Origin: Bacteroidales bacterium
GTDB taxonomy: Bacteria > Bacteroidota > Bacteroidia > Bacteroidales > UBA932
Assembly (NCBI GenBank): GCA_017620335.1
Contig: JAFZQO010000023.1
Location: 62,001-126,000 of the forward strand
Direction of reading: 5' to 3'
Length of the DNA: 64,000 nucleotides
The notes below the pieces were generated by a model that was not told the DNA's origin, did not search any database, and worked only from the letters and a program-made list of their open reading frames with translations. The translations under genes and the position numbers were made by a program. Positions 8,425 through 17,883 of this stretch are shown piece by piece (position 1 is the first letter of the stretch; every line of letters starts with the position of its first letter).

Positions 8425-9383
8425 TCAGGGCGGGTATCATAGGAGGAGCCGGCTATACCGCCGGCGAACTCATCCGGATACTGCTGAACCATCCGGAGAC
8501 GGAGCTTGCGTTCGTCCATTCGACGAGCAATGCGGGCAACCGCCTCTGTGAGGTGCATTCGGGCCTTTATGGCGATACGGACATGAGTTTCAGCTCCGGT
8601 TACGACCTGGAAGCGGCGGATGTGGTATTCCTCTGCTCCGGTCACGGGAAGAGCACCGCATTCTGGGCGGAGAACCCCCGTCCCGCCGGGCTGAAGGTCA
8701 TAGACCTGGCCCAGGATTTCCGCGACGAGAGCTGCGGCTACGTGTACGGCCTGCCGGAGATCAACCGCGACAGGACCGCAGGGGCGGAGCTTGTCGCCAA
8801 TCCCGGCTGCTTCGCCACGGCGATACAGCTGGCCGTGCTGCCCCTGGCGGCCGCGGGCCTGCTGAGCTCCGACGTGGAGGTAACGGCCATCACCGGCTCC
8901 ACGGGAGCCGGAGTGAAGCCCGGCGCCACCACGCATTTCAGCTGGCGCAACAACAACGTTTCCGTATACAAGGCCTTCGAGCACCAGCACCTCATAGAGA
9001 TAGGCATGAACATCCGCCGGCTGCAGCCTGATTACGGGGGAGCGGTCAACTTCGTCCCGGTGCGCGGCGACTTTGCACGCGGCATCCTGGCGTCGGTGCA
9101 TACGCCTTGCGGCCTTTCACAGGAGGAGGCCGTGGCGTTATACAGCGACTTCTACAAGGATGCGGCATTCACGCACGTCTTCCCCGGCAACGTGGACCTA
9201 AAGCAGGTGGTGAACACCAACAAGTGCCTGCTCTCCGTGGAGAAGCACGGTGGCAGCCTGCTGGTGAACTCTGTGATAGACAATTTGTTGAAGGGAGCTT
9301 CCGGACAGGCCGTGCAGAACATGAACATCATGTTCGGACTGCCGGAGGACACCGGACTCAGACTCAAGGCCTCGGCCTTCTAA
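8421..9383 (+). CDS. argC: N-acyl-gamma-glutamyl-phosphate reductase
   Basis: A 320-residue protein. It begins MIRAGIIGGAGYTAGELIR, the dinucleotide-binding loop of ArgC, and carries the catalytic cysteine in VANPGCFATAIQ (about residues 129-140). ArgC reduces N-acylglutamyl phosphate to the semialdehyde with NADPH. The reading frame is open further upstream, but the start at 8421 overlaps the argG stop as ATGA and begins directly with the Rossmann motif, so it is the real start. It is the second step after acylation (GNAT half of the fusion) and phosphorylation (ArgB), both encoded in this operon. Confidence 0.95.
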   Translation: MIRAGIIGGAGYTAGELIRILLNHPETELAFVHSTSNAGNRLCEVHSGLYGDTDMSFSSGYDLEAADVVFLCSGHGKSTAFWAENPRPAGLKVIDLAQDFRDESCGYVYGLPEINRDRTAGAELVANPGCFATAIQLAVLPLAAAGLLSSDVEVTAITGSTGAGVKPGATTHFSWRNNNVSVYKAFEHQHLIEIGMNIRRLQPDYGGAVNFVPVRGDFARGILASVHTPCGLSQEEAVALYSDFYKDAAFTHVFPGNVDLKQVVNTNKCLLSVEKHGGSLLVNSVIDNLLKGASGQAVQNMNIMFGLPEDTGLRLKASAF

Positions 9384-9394
9384 CCTAATCTATA

Positions 9395-10516
9395 ATGGAA
9401 CTTTTCGATGTTTATTCGCTCTTCGATGTCACGCCCGTGCGTGCGAAGGGCTGCCGTATATGGGACGACAAGGGGCAGGAATACCTCGACCTCTACGGAG
9501 GGCATGCCGTCATCTCGGTGGGGCACAGCCATCCCCGCTACATTGCCGCCCTCAAGGACCAACTCGACCTGATAGGATTCTACTCCAACAGCGTGAAGAA
9601 TCCCCTCCAGGTGCAGCTGGCGCATGAGCTCGGCGAAGCCTCAGGCTATCCCGACTACAGCCTCTTCCTGGACAATTCCGGGGCGGAGTCCAACGAGAAC
9701 GCCCTTAAGCTGGCGTCCTTCCACACGGGAAAGGACCGTATCATCGCTTTCCACAGGAGTTTCCACGGCCGCACCTCAGGCGCCGTGGCCGTGACGGACA
9801 ATCCTAAGATAGTCTCGCCCTTCAACGCCAACCACAAGGTCACATTCTGCGACCTGGACGACGCCGGCGGCGTGGAGAAGGAGCTCGCGAAGGGTGACGT
9901 GGCCGGAGTTATCATAGAAGGCATCCAGGGCTGCGGAGGCATCCATGTGCCGTCCGACGCGTTCATGCGCGAGCTTGAGACGCTCTGCCACAGGTATGGC
10001 GCGCTCCTGCTCCTCGACGAGGTCCAGAGCGGCTACGGCCGTACCGGCCGCTTCTTCGCCCACCAGTGGGCCGGCATCCGTCCGGACGTCATCTCGATGG
10101 GCAAGGGCATCGCCAACGGATTCCCCTGCGGAGGCATTCTCGTCGCCCCGCACATCAAGGCCGCTAAGGGCATGCTCGGAACCACCTTCGGAGGCAACTA
10201 CCTCGCCATGGCCGCGGCCCTGGCGGTCCTCGCGATCATACGCGACGAGGACCTCGTGGGCAATGCCCTGAGGGTGGGGGATTTCCTCAAGGAGAACATC
10301 CCCGCGAGCCCGCTTATCCGCGAGGTGCGCGGCCGCGGCCTCATGCTGGGCATGGAGTTCAACTGCCCCGTAGCGGATTTACGGCGCAAGCTCCTCTTCG
10401 AAAAGCACATATTCACCGGCGTGGCCGGCTCCGACATGGTCCGCCTGCTCGCCCCGCTCTGCCTCTCGATGGACGAGGCAGCGTCATTCATCACCGCACT
10501 GAAAGAAGTATTATGA
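9395..10516 (+). CDS. argD: N-acylornithine aminotransferase ArgD
   Basis: A 373-residue class III PLP aminotransferase. It shows the substrate-loop motif NSGAESNENALKLA (about 94-107), LLLDEVQSGYGRTG (205-218) and the PLP lysine in SMGKGIANGFP (Lys237). ArgD transaminates N-acylglutamate semialdehyde to N-acylornithine using glutamate. It begins 11 nt after argC and its stop overlaps argF' by 4 nt. Since ArgF' here is of the N-acylornithine type, the acyl group must stay on, so ArgD should accept the same (probably succinylated) substrate. Succinyl specificity is inferred from ArgF' and is not visible in ArgD itself. Confidence 0.93.
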   Translation: MELFDVYSLFDVTPVRAKGCRIWDDKGQEYLDLYGGHAVISVGHSHPRYIAALKDQLDLIGFYSNSVKNPLQVQLAHELGEASGYPDYSLFLDNSGAESNENALKLASFHTGKDRIIAFHRSFHGRTSGAVAVTDNPKIVSPFNANHKVTFCDLDDAGGVEKELAKGDVAGVIIEGIQGCGGIHVPSDAFMRELETLCHRYGALLLLDEVQSGYGRTGRFFAHQWAGIRPDVISMGKGIANGFPCGGILVAPHIKAAKGMLGTTFGGNYLAMAAALAVLAIIRDEDLVGNALRVGDFLKENIPASPLIREVRGRGLMLGMEFNCPVADLRRKLLFEKHIFTGVAGSDMVRLLAPLCLSMDEAASFITALKEVL

Positions 10517-11475
10517 AATCGTTCTTCCACGTACAGGACATAGGAAACCTCGACGCCGCCTTGAAGGAGGCCCTCGAGGTCAAGGCCAACCCTTTCGCCT
10601 GGAAGCATCTGGGCATCGACAAGACCATCATCCTTGTCTTCTTCAACAATTCCTTACGTACGCGCCTGAGCAGCCAGAAAGCGGCCCTGAACCTGGGCAT
10701 GAACCCCATCGTGCTCAACGTCAACGGTGACAGCTGGAAACTCGAGACCGAAATGGGCGTGGTGATGGACGGCGACAAGTCCGAGCATCTCCGCGAGGCC
10801 ATCCCGGTGATCGGCAGCTTCTGCGACATCATCGGCGTGCGTTCCTTCGCGGGCCTGACGGACAGGGAGAAGGATTACGGCGAGGAGATCCTGCGGCAGT
10901 TCATCGAGTATTCCGGCCGTCCTGTCATCAGCCTGGAATCGGCCACCGTGCATCCCTGCCAGGCCTTCGCGGACCTGATCACCATCGAGGAGCACAAGGA
11001 GAAAAAACGCCCGAAGGTAGTCATGACATGGGCGCCGCACCCGAGGGCCCTGCCGCAGGCTGTCCCCAACTCCTTCGCGGAGTGGATGAACGCCGCGGAC
11101 GTGGACTTCGTCATCACCCATCCGGAGGGCTACGAGCTCGACCCGCGTTTCGTGGGAGACGCCAGGGTCGAATACGACCAGATGAAGGCGTTCGAGGGAG
11201 CCGATTTCATTTATGCCAAGAACTGGAGCTGCCCCGGAGTGACCAACCCCGCGGATTACGGAAAGATACTCAGCAAGGACATGGGCTGGACCGTGGACGC
11301 CGCGCACATGGCGGTCACCAATAATGCACAATTCCTTCACTGCCTGCCCGTCAGGCGCAACATGATAGTGTCCGACGAGGTCATCGACTCGCCCCGGAGC
11401 CTGGTCATCCCGGAGGCCGCCAACCGTGTGGTCTCGGCCCAGGTGGTTATGAAACGCATGCTGGAAAGCCTCTGA
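10513..11475 (+). CDS. argF': N-acylornithine carbamoyltransferase (SOTC/AOTC type)
   Basis: A 320-residue protein of the acylornithine transcarbamylase branch, closely matching the Bacteroides fragilis enzyme as I remember it. It has the carbamoyl-phosphate motif SLRTR (47-51) and HCLPVRRNM near residue 275. It transfers carbamoyl phosphate to the delta-amino group of N-acylornithine, giving N-acylcitrulline. The residue that sets acyl specificity is position 90. From memory it is Pro in the B. fragilis succinyl enzyme and Glu (92) in the Xanthomonas acetyl enzyme. Here it is Ser (MDGDKSEH). Loss of the Glu predicts N-succinylornithine as substrate. The gene overlaps argD by 4 nt (ATGA at 10513) and lies 1 nt before argB. 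Confidence 0.93.
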   Translation: MKSFFHVQDIGNLDAALKEALEVKANPFAWKHLGIDKTIILVFFNNSLRTRLSSQKAALNLGMNPIVLNVNGDSWKLETEMGVVMDGDKSEHLREAIPVIGSFCDIIGVRSFAGLTDREKDYGEEILRQFIEYSGRPVISLESATVHPCQAFADLITIEEHKEKKRPKVVMTWAPHPRALPQAVPNSFAEWMNAADVDFVITHPEGYELDPRFVGDARVEYDQMKAFEGADFIYAKNWSCPGVTNPADYGKILSKDMGWTVDAAHMAVTNNAQFLHCLPVRRNMIVSDEVIDSPRSLVIPEAANRVVSAQVVMKRMLESL

Positions 11476-11476
11476 C

Positions 11477-12241
11477 ATGGAGAAACTCACTGTACTTAAG
11501 GTCGGAGGTGCGGTCGTCGAGGATCCGCAGGCGCTGGATGAGTTCCTGGCGGGCTTCGCCGCCATGCCGGGACTGAAGGTGCTGGTGCATGGAGGCGGGC
11601 GCGAGGCGACGAAGGTCGCCGCGCAGCTCGGCGTCCCCACCCGCATGGTGGACGGACGCCGCATCACCGACGCGGACATGCTCCGTGTGGTCACCATGGT
11701 CTATGGCGGCCTCGTGAACAAGGGAGTGGTGGCGGCGCTCCAGGCCCGCGGCGTGAACGCCCTCGGCCTGACCGGCGCCGACCTCGGCTGCATGCTCGCC
11801 GTCAAGCGTCCCGTGAAGGAGATCGACTACGGCTTCGTCGGTGACATGGAGAGGGTTGATACCTCAATACTCGCCGACCTGATAGCCCGCGGAGTGGTGC
11901 CGGTAATGGCGCCGCTCTCCTTTGACGGGAAAGGTTCCCTCCTGAACACCAATGCCGACACAATAGCCTCAAGCGTGGCCAGGGCCCTGGCCGAGCGCTT
12001 TGAGGTGACTCTCGTCTATTGCTTCGAAAAGGCCGGAGTCCTCCGCGATCCGGACGACGAAGGCAGCGTCATCCCCTTGATTACCAGGGAGTCGTTCGCA
12101 TCGTTGATCGCCGACGGCACCGTGGCGGGAGGCATGATCCCGAAACTCCAGAATGCCATCGACGCCCTCGAAGGGGGAGTGAGCGAAGTGCGCATCACCC
12201 GCTCCGACGCGCCTGAAGGCGGAACCACGATAGTCCTATGA
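11477..12241 (+). CDS. argB: N-acylglutamate kinase ArgB
   Basis: A 254-residue amino-acid kinase. It begins MEKLTVLKVGGAVVED with the phosphate-binding Lys8 and Gly-Gly, then VLVHGGGREATKVA (about 35-48), and ends with the ATP-site region GTVAGGMIPKLQNAIDAL. ArgB phosphorylates the gamma-carboxylate of N-acylglutamate, usually the committed and sometimes arginine-sensitive step. The N-terminus is short and lacks the extra helix seen in arginine-inhibited hexameric kinases, so direct feedback inhibition is doubtful and control may fall on ArgR or the acyltransferase. Acyl specificity is inferred from ArgF'. It overlaps argE by 4 nt. Confidence 0.93.
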   Translation: MEKLTVLKVGGAVVEDPQALDEFLAGFAAMPGLKVLVHGGGREATKVAAQLGVPTRMVDGRRITDADMLRVVTMVYGGLVNKGVVAALQARGVNALGLTGADLGCMLAVKRPVKEIDYGFVGDMERVDTSILADLIARGVVPVMAPLSFDGKGSLLNTNADTIASSVARALAERFEVTLVYCFEKAGVLRDPDDEGSVIPLITRESFASLIADGTVAGGMIPKLQNAIDALEGGVSEVRITRSDAPEGGTTIVL

Positions 12242-13284
12242 CGAACAGAGAACTAATAGAATTGCTGAAGGGCATGGTCACCATCCCTTCCTTCAGCCGG
12301 GAGGAAGGTCCGGTCGCGGACTATCTCGAGACCTGGCTCCGTTCGCACGGGCTTGCGCCGCGGCGCATCGGGAACAACATCTGGCTGGATTCGGATCCGG
12401 ACTCAGACAAGCCCCTGCTCCTGCTCAACGGCCATATCGATACGGTGAAGCCCGCATCCAGCTATACCCGCGACCCTTTCACTCCTACCGAGGAGGACGG
12501 ACGCATCTGGGGTCTCGGCACCAATGACGACGGGGCTTCGGTTGTATCCCTGCTGGGCGCATATCTCAGGCTTTGCGAAAAGCCGCAGCCTTACCGCCTC
12601 GTCTGGTCTGCTACCGCCATGGAGGAGGTATGCGACAGGGACGGCATAGAACTTATGGTCCCGGAACTGGGTCCCGTGGCCCTTGGCATCATCGGCGAAC
12701 CCACCGGGATGCAGATGGCCGTGGCCGAAAGGGGACTGATGGTGCTTGACTGCACTGCCAGGGGGAAAAGCGGGCATGCCGCCCGGGAGGAAGGCGTGAA
12801 CGCCATCTATGAAGCCCTGAAGGACATCGACTGGTTCAGGAATCACCGTTTCCCGAAGGTGTCACCTTATCTGGGACCGGTCAAGATGTCCGTGACGATG
12901 ATACAGGCCGGCACGCAGCACAACGTCGTGCCGGATGCATGCTCCTTCGTCGTGGACGTGCGCCCAAACGGCATGTACACAAACCCTGAGCTGCTGGCTC
13001 TCATAAAGGGGTCGGTTTCGTGCGAGGTAAAGGAACGCTCCACGCGCCTCGGCAGCTCGCACATCGACATGTCGCACCCGGTGGTGCAGCGCGGCCTCGC
13101 GCTCGGACTGGAAGCCTTCGGCTCGCCGACCACCTCCAACCAGGCCGTAGTGCATTTCACGACACTGAAGATCGGCCCCGGCCAGTCCTCGCGCTCGCAC
13201 GCCGCCGACGAATACATAGAGATACAGGAAATCACCTCCGCCGTGGAGACGTATGTTTCCCTGCTGGACGGACTTGAATTATAA
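12238..13284 (+). CDS. argE: M20 family deacylase, N-acylcitrulline deacylase
   Basis: A 348-residue M20 metallopeptidase-like deacylase. The metal and catalytic motifs are present: LLLNGHIDTVKP (His near 65), LGTNDDGAS (bridging Asp near 97) and ATAMEEVCDRD (Glu-Glu near 130), followed by GEPTG. In a pathway with an acylornithine transcarbamylase, this enzyme removes the acyl group from N-acylcitrulline to give citrulline, rather than acting on N-acetylornithine. It overlaps argB (ATGA) and is followed 6 nt later by argH. ArgE and DapE belong to the same family, but the operon position decides for ArgE. Confidence 0.88.
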   Translation: MTNRELIELLKGMVTIPSFSREEGPVADYLETWLRSHGLAPRRIGNNIWLDSDPDSDKPLLLLNGHIDTVKPASSYTRDPFTPTEEDGRIWGLGTNDDGASVVSLLGAYLRLCEKPQPYRLVWSATAMEEVCDRDGIELMVPELGPVALGIIGEPTGMQMAVAERGLMVLDCTARGKSGHAAREEGVNAIYEALKDIDWFRNHRFPKVSPYLGPVKMSVTMIQAGTQHNVVPDACSFVVDVRPNGMYTNPELLALIKGSVSCEVKERSTRLGSSHIDMSHPVVQRGLALGLEAFGSPTTSNQAVVHFTTLKIGPGQSSRSHAADEYIEIQEITSAVETYVSLLDGLEL

Positions 13285-13290
13285 TGGCTT

Positions 13291-14622
13291 ATGAAACTTT
13301 GGGACAAAGGGTTCTCCGTTGATGCGAAGATAGACCGCTTCACCGTGGGCAAGGACCGCGAACTCGACCTCTACCTAGCGCCTTACGACGTGCTCGGCAC
13401 CATGGCGCACATCACGATGCTGGAAAGCGTCGGCCTGCTTGAAAAGGAGGAGCTGGACGCCCTGCTTCCTGAGCTCAAGGCCATATACAGGCAGGCCTGC
13501 GAGGGCTCCTTCGTCATCGAGGACGACATCGAGGACGTGCATTCGCAGGTGGAGCTGATGCTCACCCGCAGGCTCGGCGACCTTGGGAAGAAGGTTCACA
13601 CCGGCCGTTCCCGCAACGACCAGGTCATGGTGGACCTCAAGCTTTACGCCCGCGCTGAGATCGAGAAGACCGTCGGCAAGGTCAAGGCCCTCTTCGACGT
13701 CCTTCAGAGGCGCAGCGAGGAATGCAAGGACATCCTGATGCCTGGCTATACGCATCTGCAGGTGGCCATGCCCTCGTCCTTCGGCATGTGGTTCGGAGCC
13801 TACGCCGAGAGTTTCGCCGAGGACATGGAGATGCTCCTGGCGGCCTGGAAGGTCACGAACCGCAACCCGTTGGGCGCTGCGGCCGGCTACGGTTCCTCCG
13901 CCCCGCTCGACCGGAGTTACACGACGGCCCTGCTGGGTTTTGACGACCTTGATTTCAATTCGATATACGCCCAGATGGGGCGCGGCAAGACCGAGCGCAT
14001 CATCGCCTTCGCCTTCGCCTCCGTCGCCGAGACGCTCGGCCGCTTTGCCATGGACTGCTGCCTGTTCAACAGCCAGAATTTCGCATTCGTGAAGCTGCCG
14101 GACGCACTTACCACCGGTTCCAGCATCATGCCCCACAAGAAGAATCCCGACGTGTTCGAGCTCATCCGGGCGCACTGCAACCGCATCAACGGCATCCCGG
14201 GTACGATCCGCCTCATCAGCACCAACCTCCCGTCTGGCTATTTCAGGGACATGCAGCTCATCAAGGAAGTGTTCGTCCCGATGTTCGAGGAGATGGACGA
14301 CTGCCTGGACATAGCGAAGTTCGCCATAGAGAACATGACCGTGGCGAAGGACCTCATGTCCGACCCGCGCTACCAGCTCGCGTTCAGCGTGGAGGAAGTC
14401 AACCGGCGCGTCGCCGAAGGCGTGCCTTTCCGCAACGCCTACCGTCAGGTCGGCATGGAGATACAGGCAGGGGAGTTCACCTGGAATGGGGAGCTCCACC
14501 ATACCCACGAGGGTTCCGTGGGGAACCTGTGCAACGCCCAGATAGCCGCCAAGATGGACCACGTCCTCGAGGGCTTCACCTTCAAGAGCGTAGCGGCGGC
14601 CGTTTCCGCCCTTCTGGCCTGA
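13291..14622 (+). CDS. argH: Argininosuccinate lyase
   Basis: A 443-residue member of the fumarase/aspartase superfamily. It shows the family signature GSSIMPHKKNPD (about residues 276-287) and the motif HTGRSRNDQVMVDLKLYARA (about 102-121). ArgH splits argininosuccinate into arginine and fumarate and is the last step of the operon. The start at 13291 is 6 nt after argE. An upstream ATG at 13284 is in another frame. No strong terminator is visible after the stop. The next 144 nt hold the susC promoter. Confidence 0.96.
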   Translation: MKLWDKGFSVDAKIDRFTVGKDRELDLYLAPYDVLGTMAHITMLESVGLLEKEELDALLPELKAIYRQACEGSFVIEDDIEDVHSQVELMLTRRLGDLGKKVHTGRSRNDQVMVDLKLYARAEIEKTVGKVKALFDVLQRRSEECKDILMPGYTHLQVAMPSSFGMWFGAYAESFAEDMEMLLAAWKVTNRNPLGAAAGYGSSAPLDRSYTTALLGFDDLDFNSIYAQMGRGKTERIIAFAFASVAETLGRFAMDCCLFNSQNFAFVKLPDALTTGSSIMPHKKNPDVFELIRAHCNRINGIPGTIRLISTNLPSGYFRDMQLIKEVFVPMFEEMDDCLDIAKFAIENMTVAKDLMSDPRYQLAFSVEEVNRRVAEGVPFRNAYRQVGMEIQAGEFTWNGELHHTHEGSVGNLCNAQIAAKMDHVLEGFTFKSVAAAVSALLA

Positions 14623-14696
14623 ACCGGCTGTTTTTCATCTTATAGTGAACGGGTCAATACTTTCTTAAAATAGTTCAAGAAAACAAAAGAGGTTCG

Positions 14697-14735
14697 TTAA
14701 TACTTTGTATTAATGGATCTCTTTATTTATATTTG
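14697..14735 (+). promoter_or_regulatory. Promoter of first susC, with a palindrome over the -33 box
   Basis: TTTG at 14704-14707 and TATATTTG at 14728-14735 are 20 nt apart, a full Bacteroidota promoter. The start of transcription would be near 14742 and the ATG is at 14767. The -33 box lies inside a 17-nt palindrome, TTAATAC TTT GTATTAA (14697-14713), which would make a natural operator. Confidence 0.72.
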
Positions 14736-14766
14736 CTCCAACAACTAACTTTAACCAATACTAACG

Positions 14767-17700
14767 ATGCTTAATCAGCTTTCTAAAGCGATAGGTATCA
14801 TAGTGATGCTTTTCGCTTTTCTGGGTAGCTTCAATGCCAATGCCCAGTCCCGCGCCATTTCCGGCAAGGTTCTAGACGCCGGAGGCCAGGGAGTCGTCGG
14901 AGCATCTGTCGTAGTGCCCGGCACCACCAATGGCGCCATTACTGACCTCGACGGTAATTTCTCCCTCCGAGTCGCTCCCGGTACCACTTTGGAAGTCTCA
15001 TGCATCGGCTACGTAACCCAAAGGGTGGCGGCGGCCGACAACATGAGAATTACGCTCGCAGAGGACAACGAGATGCTTGAAGAGACGGTCGTCATCGGTT
15101 ACGGTGTGCAGCGCAAGAGCGACCTGACCGGTTCCGTGGCTTCCGTCCGCGAAGCCGAGCTCCAGAACCGCTCTACTTCCGACGCAGCCGCCGCCCTCCA
15201 GGGCAAGGCCGCCGGTGTGCAGGTGTTCAACGACTCCGGCGCCCCGGGCGAAGGATCCTCCATCCGCGTCCGCGGTATTTCCTCCAACAGTGGCTCCGGC
15301 CTCGGCCCGCTCCTCATCGTGGACGGCCTGAAAGTGGACAATATCAACTACCTCGATCCTTCTATGATCGAGTCCATGGAGGTCTTGAAGGACGCTGCAT
15401 CCGCCGCCATCTACGGTGCGCAGGCCGGTAACGGCGTCGTGCTCATCACCACCAAGAGCGGTGCCAAGAGCAAGGACAAGGACGGCACTATCTTCTATAA
15501 CTATAAGCTTACCCTCACCCAGCTGGGACATCATGCCCAGGTGATGAACGCCGAGCAGTATATTGACTGGCAGCAGCAGGCCGGCCAGCTTCCCTCCGTC
15601 GACGAGATCATCAAGACCGGCGTGTGGGACGGAGTGACCGACACCAACTGGGCCGACGTCCTTTATGGAACCGGCGTAACGCACAGCCACACCATAGGCG
15701 CCCAGGGCGGCAATGACCGTGGCTCTTATTTCCTCTCGCTCAACTACCTGGACGAAGACGGTATGGCCCGTGGAAGCGCCGACACCTACAAGCGTTTCAC
15801 CGCCCAGATCAACGCCGACTACAAGATCAAGTCCTGGTTCACCGTCGGCACCAATACCTCCATCGAGCGCCGCGAGCAGCAGAAGATCGGCGAGCACTCC
15901 GAGTATGCGGGCAGCAGCGCCGGCCTCCTCGGCACCCTCATCATCGACCCGCTCACCCCGGTGTACTTCACTTCATATGACGATCTTCCCCTTGGTATGA
16001 AGGACGCCCTGGCCAATGGTGTGAAGGTTTACGGACCGGAAGACCACCCCGATTGGTACTATGCCGTTTCCAAGATACTGGAAGGCGACGGTGTCAACCC
16101 TCTCATCTACCGCGACCGCAACCAGAAGAAGGAAGAAGGCTGGCAGATCCGCGGCACCGTGTACGCCAACCTCACTCCGCTCAAGGGCCTGGTTTTCACC
16201 TCCCGCCTGGGCTACCGCATCAAGCAGAGTTATTCCAGCGATTACTCGGAGCCCTACCACGCGAATGCGAAGAACTATGCGACGACTTACAGCATCAGCG
16301 CCTCCACTTCGCAGAGTTACTACTACCAGTGGGAGAACTTCGCCAACTACAACGTCAACCTCGGCAAGCATGCCCTCGGCGTCATGGCCGGTATGTCCTA
16401 TACCTTCAATGACAGCCGCGGCGTAGGCGCCAGCCTGACCGGAGACGATCCCCTCAAGGGTTATGCCGAGAACTTCCGCTACCTCAGCCAGGACAACGGT
16501 TCCGGCACCAAGGGCATCAGCGGCGGTACGCCGAGCCAGAGCGCGCAGATATCCTACTTCTCCCGTCTGACTTACAGCTACGACAACCGCTACAGCCTCC
16601 AGACGAACTTCCGCGCCGACGCCTTCGACTCCTCGAAACTCTCGCCGAAGAACCGCTGGGGCTACTTCCCTTCCGTGTCTGCCGGCTGGACCGTCAGCAA
16701 CGAGCCTTTCTTCAAGGACAACATCAGCCGCGACTTCATCAACTTCCTGAAGTTCCGTGGATCCTGGGGTATAAACGGTAACATCTCCGTGCTCTCCGGA
16801 TATCCTTATTCCACCTCTATCTCCTACAACAGCAAGAGCTATCAGTTCGGTGAGGATGAAACCCTCACCCTGGGTTCCCAGCCTGACGGACTTTCAAATC
16901 CGGACCTGACCTGGGAGACTTCGGTGCAGACGGACTTCGGTATGGACCTGCGTATGTTCAACAACCGCCTGACCTTCGGGGTGGACTGGTTCAACAAGAA
17001 CACCGAAGGCCTGCTGGTGAGCATCTCTCCCGTGGCTGAGGTGGGTATCTCCTCCGTCACCGTGAACGCCGGTTCCGTGAACAACACCGGCTGGGAATTC
17101 GAACTCGGCTGGCAGGACACTGTCGGTGATTTCCATTACAGCATCAACGGCAATCTCTCCACCCTCAAGAACAAGGTGACATATCTGGAGCCTTCGGTGG
17201 GACACCAGAAAGGTTCCAGCTTCGGAAACATGAAGTTCTCCACCTGGTTTGAGGAAGGTTACCCGGTATGGTACTTCCGCGGTTACCAGTATGCCGGCAT
17301 CAATCCTGAGAATGGCAAGGCTGACTTCTATGCTGCTGACGGCTCACTCACCCAGTCGCCGGTGGACGCCGATATGGGCTATATGGGCAGTGCCCTTCCG
17401 CCCCTTTCCTTCGGTGCCACCCTCCGTCTGGATTGGAAGGGAATTGATTTCACGGTGTTCGGCTCCGGCGCCGCCGGGCATCAGCTGATGCCTTGCGTGT
17501 ACCGTGTGGACCATATGAACATCAACTCCCTGACCTATTTCTACGAGGAGTCCGGCAAGTCCATCCCCAAGATCGAGAATATGTGGAACAGCAAGGAATT
17601 CTGGAGTTCCTCCGCCGTAGTGTTCAAGGGCGACTACTTCAAGATCAAACAAATCCAGCTCGGCTATACGTTGCCGAAGAAGTTCCTCAGGCGGATATCC

Positions 17701-17871
17701 ATCGACGACCTGCGCGTTTACGCCTCGATGGACGACTGGTTCGTCTTTACGAAGTATCCGGGATTCGACCCGGAAACCGCTTCCACCGGCTCGACTTCCG
17801 GTATGGGTTTGGACAAGGGTTCCTACCCGAATGCCAAGAAATTGATGTTTGGCGTCAATATCTCCTTCTAA
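14767..17871 (+). CDS. SusC/RagA family TonB-dependent outer-membrane transporter, pair 1
   Basis: A 1034-residue protein, typical for SusC. A signal peptide (MLNQLSKAIGIIVMLFAFLG, cleaved after NANA near residue 26) is followed by a carboxypeptidase-regulatory-like domain (about 29-105), the TonB-box region LEETVVIGYG (about 104-113), a plug domain (about 115-230) and a long beta-barrel ending in the aromatic F at the C-terminus (GVNISF). There is no STN domain, so signalling through an anti-sigma factor is not expected. With its SusD partner it would import oligosaccharides. It has its own promoter and shares a transcript with the susD 12 nt downstream. Confidence 0.95.
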   Translation: MLNQLSKAIGIIVMLFAFLGSFNANAQSRAISGKVLDAGGQGVVGASVVVPGTTNGAITDLDGNFSLRVAPGTTLEVSCIGYVTQRVAAADNMRITLAEDNEMLEETVVIGYGVQRKSDLTGSVASVREAELQNRSTSDAAAALQGKAAGVQVFNDSGAPGEGSSIRVRGISSNSGSGLGPLLIVDGLKVDNINYLDPSMIESMEVLKDAASAAIYGAQAGNGVVLITTKSGAKSKDKDGTIFYNYKLTLTQLGHHAQVMNAEQYIDWQQQAGQLPSVDEIIKTGVWDGVTDTNWADVLYGTGVTHSHTIGAQGGNDRGSYFLSLNYLDEDGMARGSADTYKRFTAQINADYKIKSWFTVGTNTSIERREQQKIGEHSEYAGSSAGLLGTLIIDPLTPVYFTSYDDLPLGMKDALANGVKVYGPEDHPDWYYAVSKILEGDGVNPLIYRDRNQKKEEGWQIRGTVYANLTPLKGLVFTSRLGYRIKQSYSSDYSEPYHANAKNYATTYSISASTSQSYYYQWENFANYNVNLGKHALGVMAGMSYTFNDSRGVGASLTGDDPLKGYAENFRYLSQDNGSGTKGISGGTPSQSAQISYFSRLTYSYDNRYSLQTNFRADAFDSSKLSPKNRWGYFPSVSAGWTVSNEPFFKDNISRDFINFLKFRGSWGINGNISVLSGYPYSTSISYNSKSYQFGEDETLTLGSQPDGLSNPDLTWETSVQTDFGMDLRMFNNRLTFGVDWFNKNTEGLLVSISPVAEVGISSVTVNAGSVNNTGWEFELGWQDTVGDFHYSINGNLSTLKNKVTYLEPSVGHQKGSSFGNMKFSTWFEEGYPVWYFRGYQYAGINPENGKADFYAADGSLTQSPVDADMGYMGSALPPLSFGATLRLDWKGIDFTVFGSGAAGHQLMPCVYRVDHMNINSLTYFYEESGKSIPKIENMWNSKEFWSSSAVVFKGDYFKIKQIQLGYTLPKKFLRRISIDDLRVYASMDDWFVFTKYPGFDPETASTGSTSGMGLDKGSYPNAKKLMFGVNISF

Positions 17872-17883
17872 TCTGACAGCATT

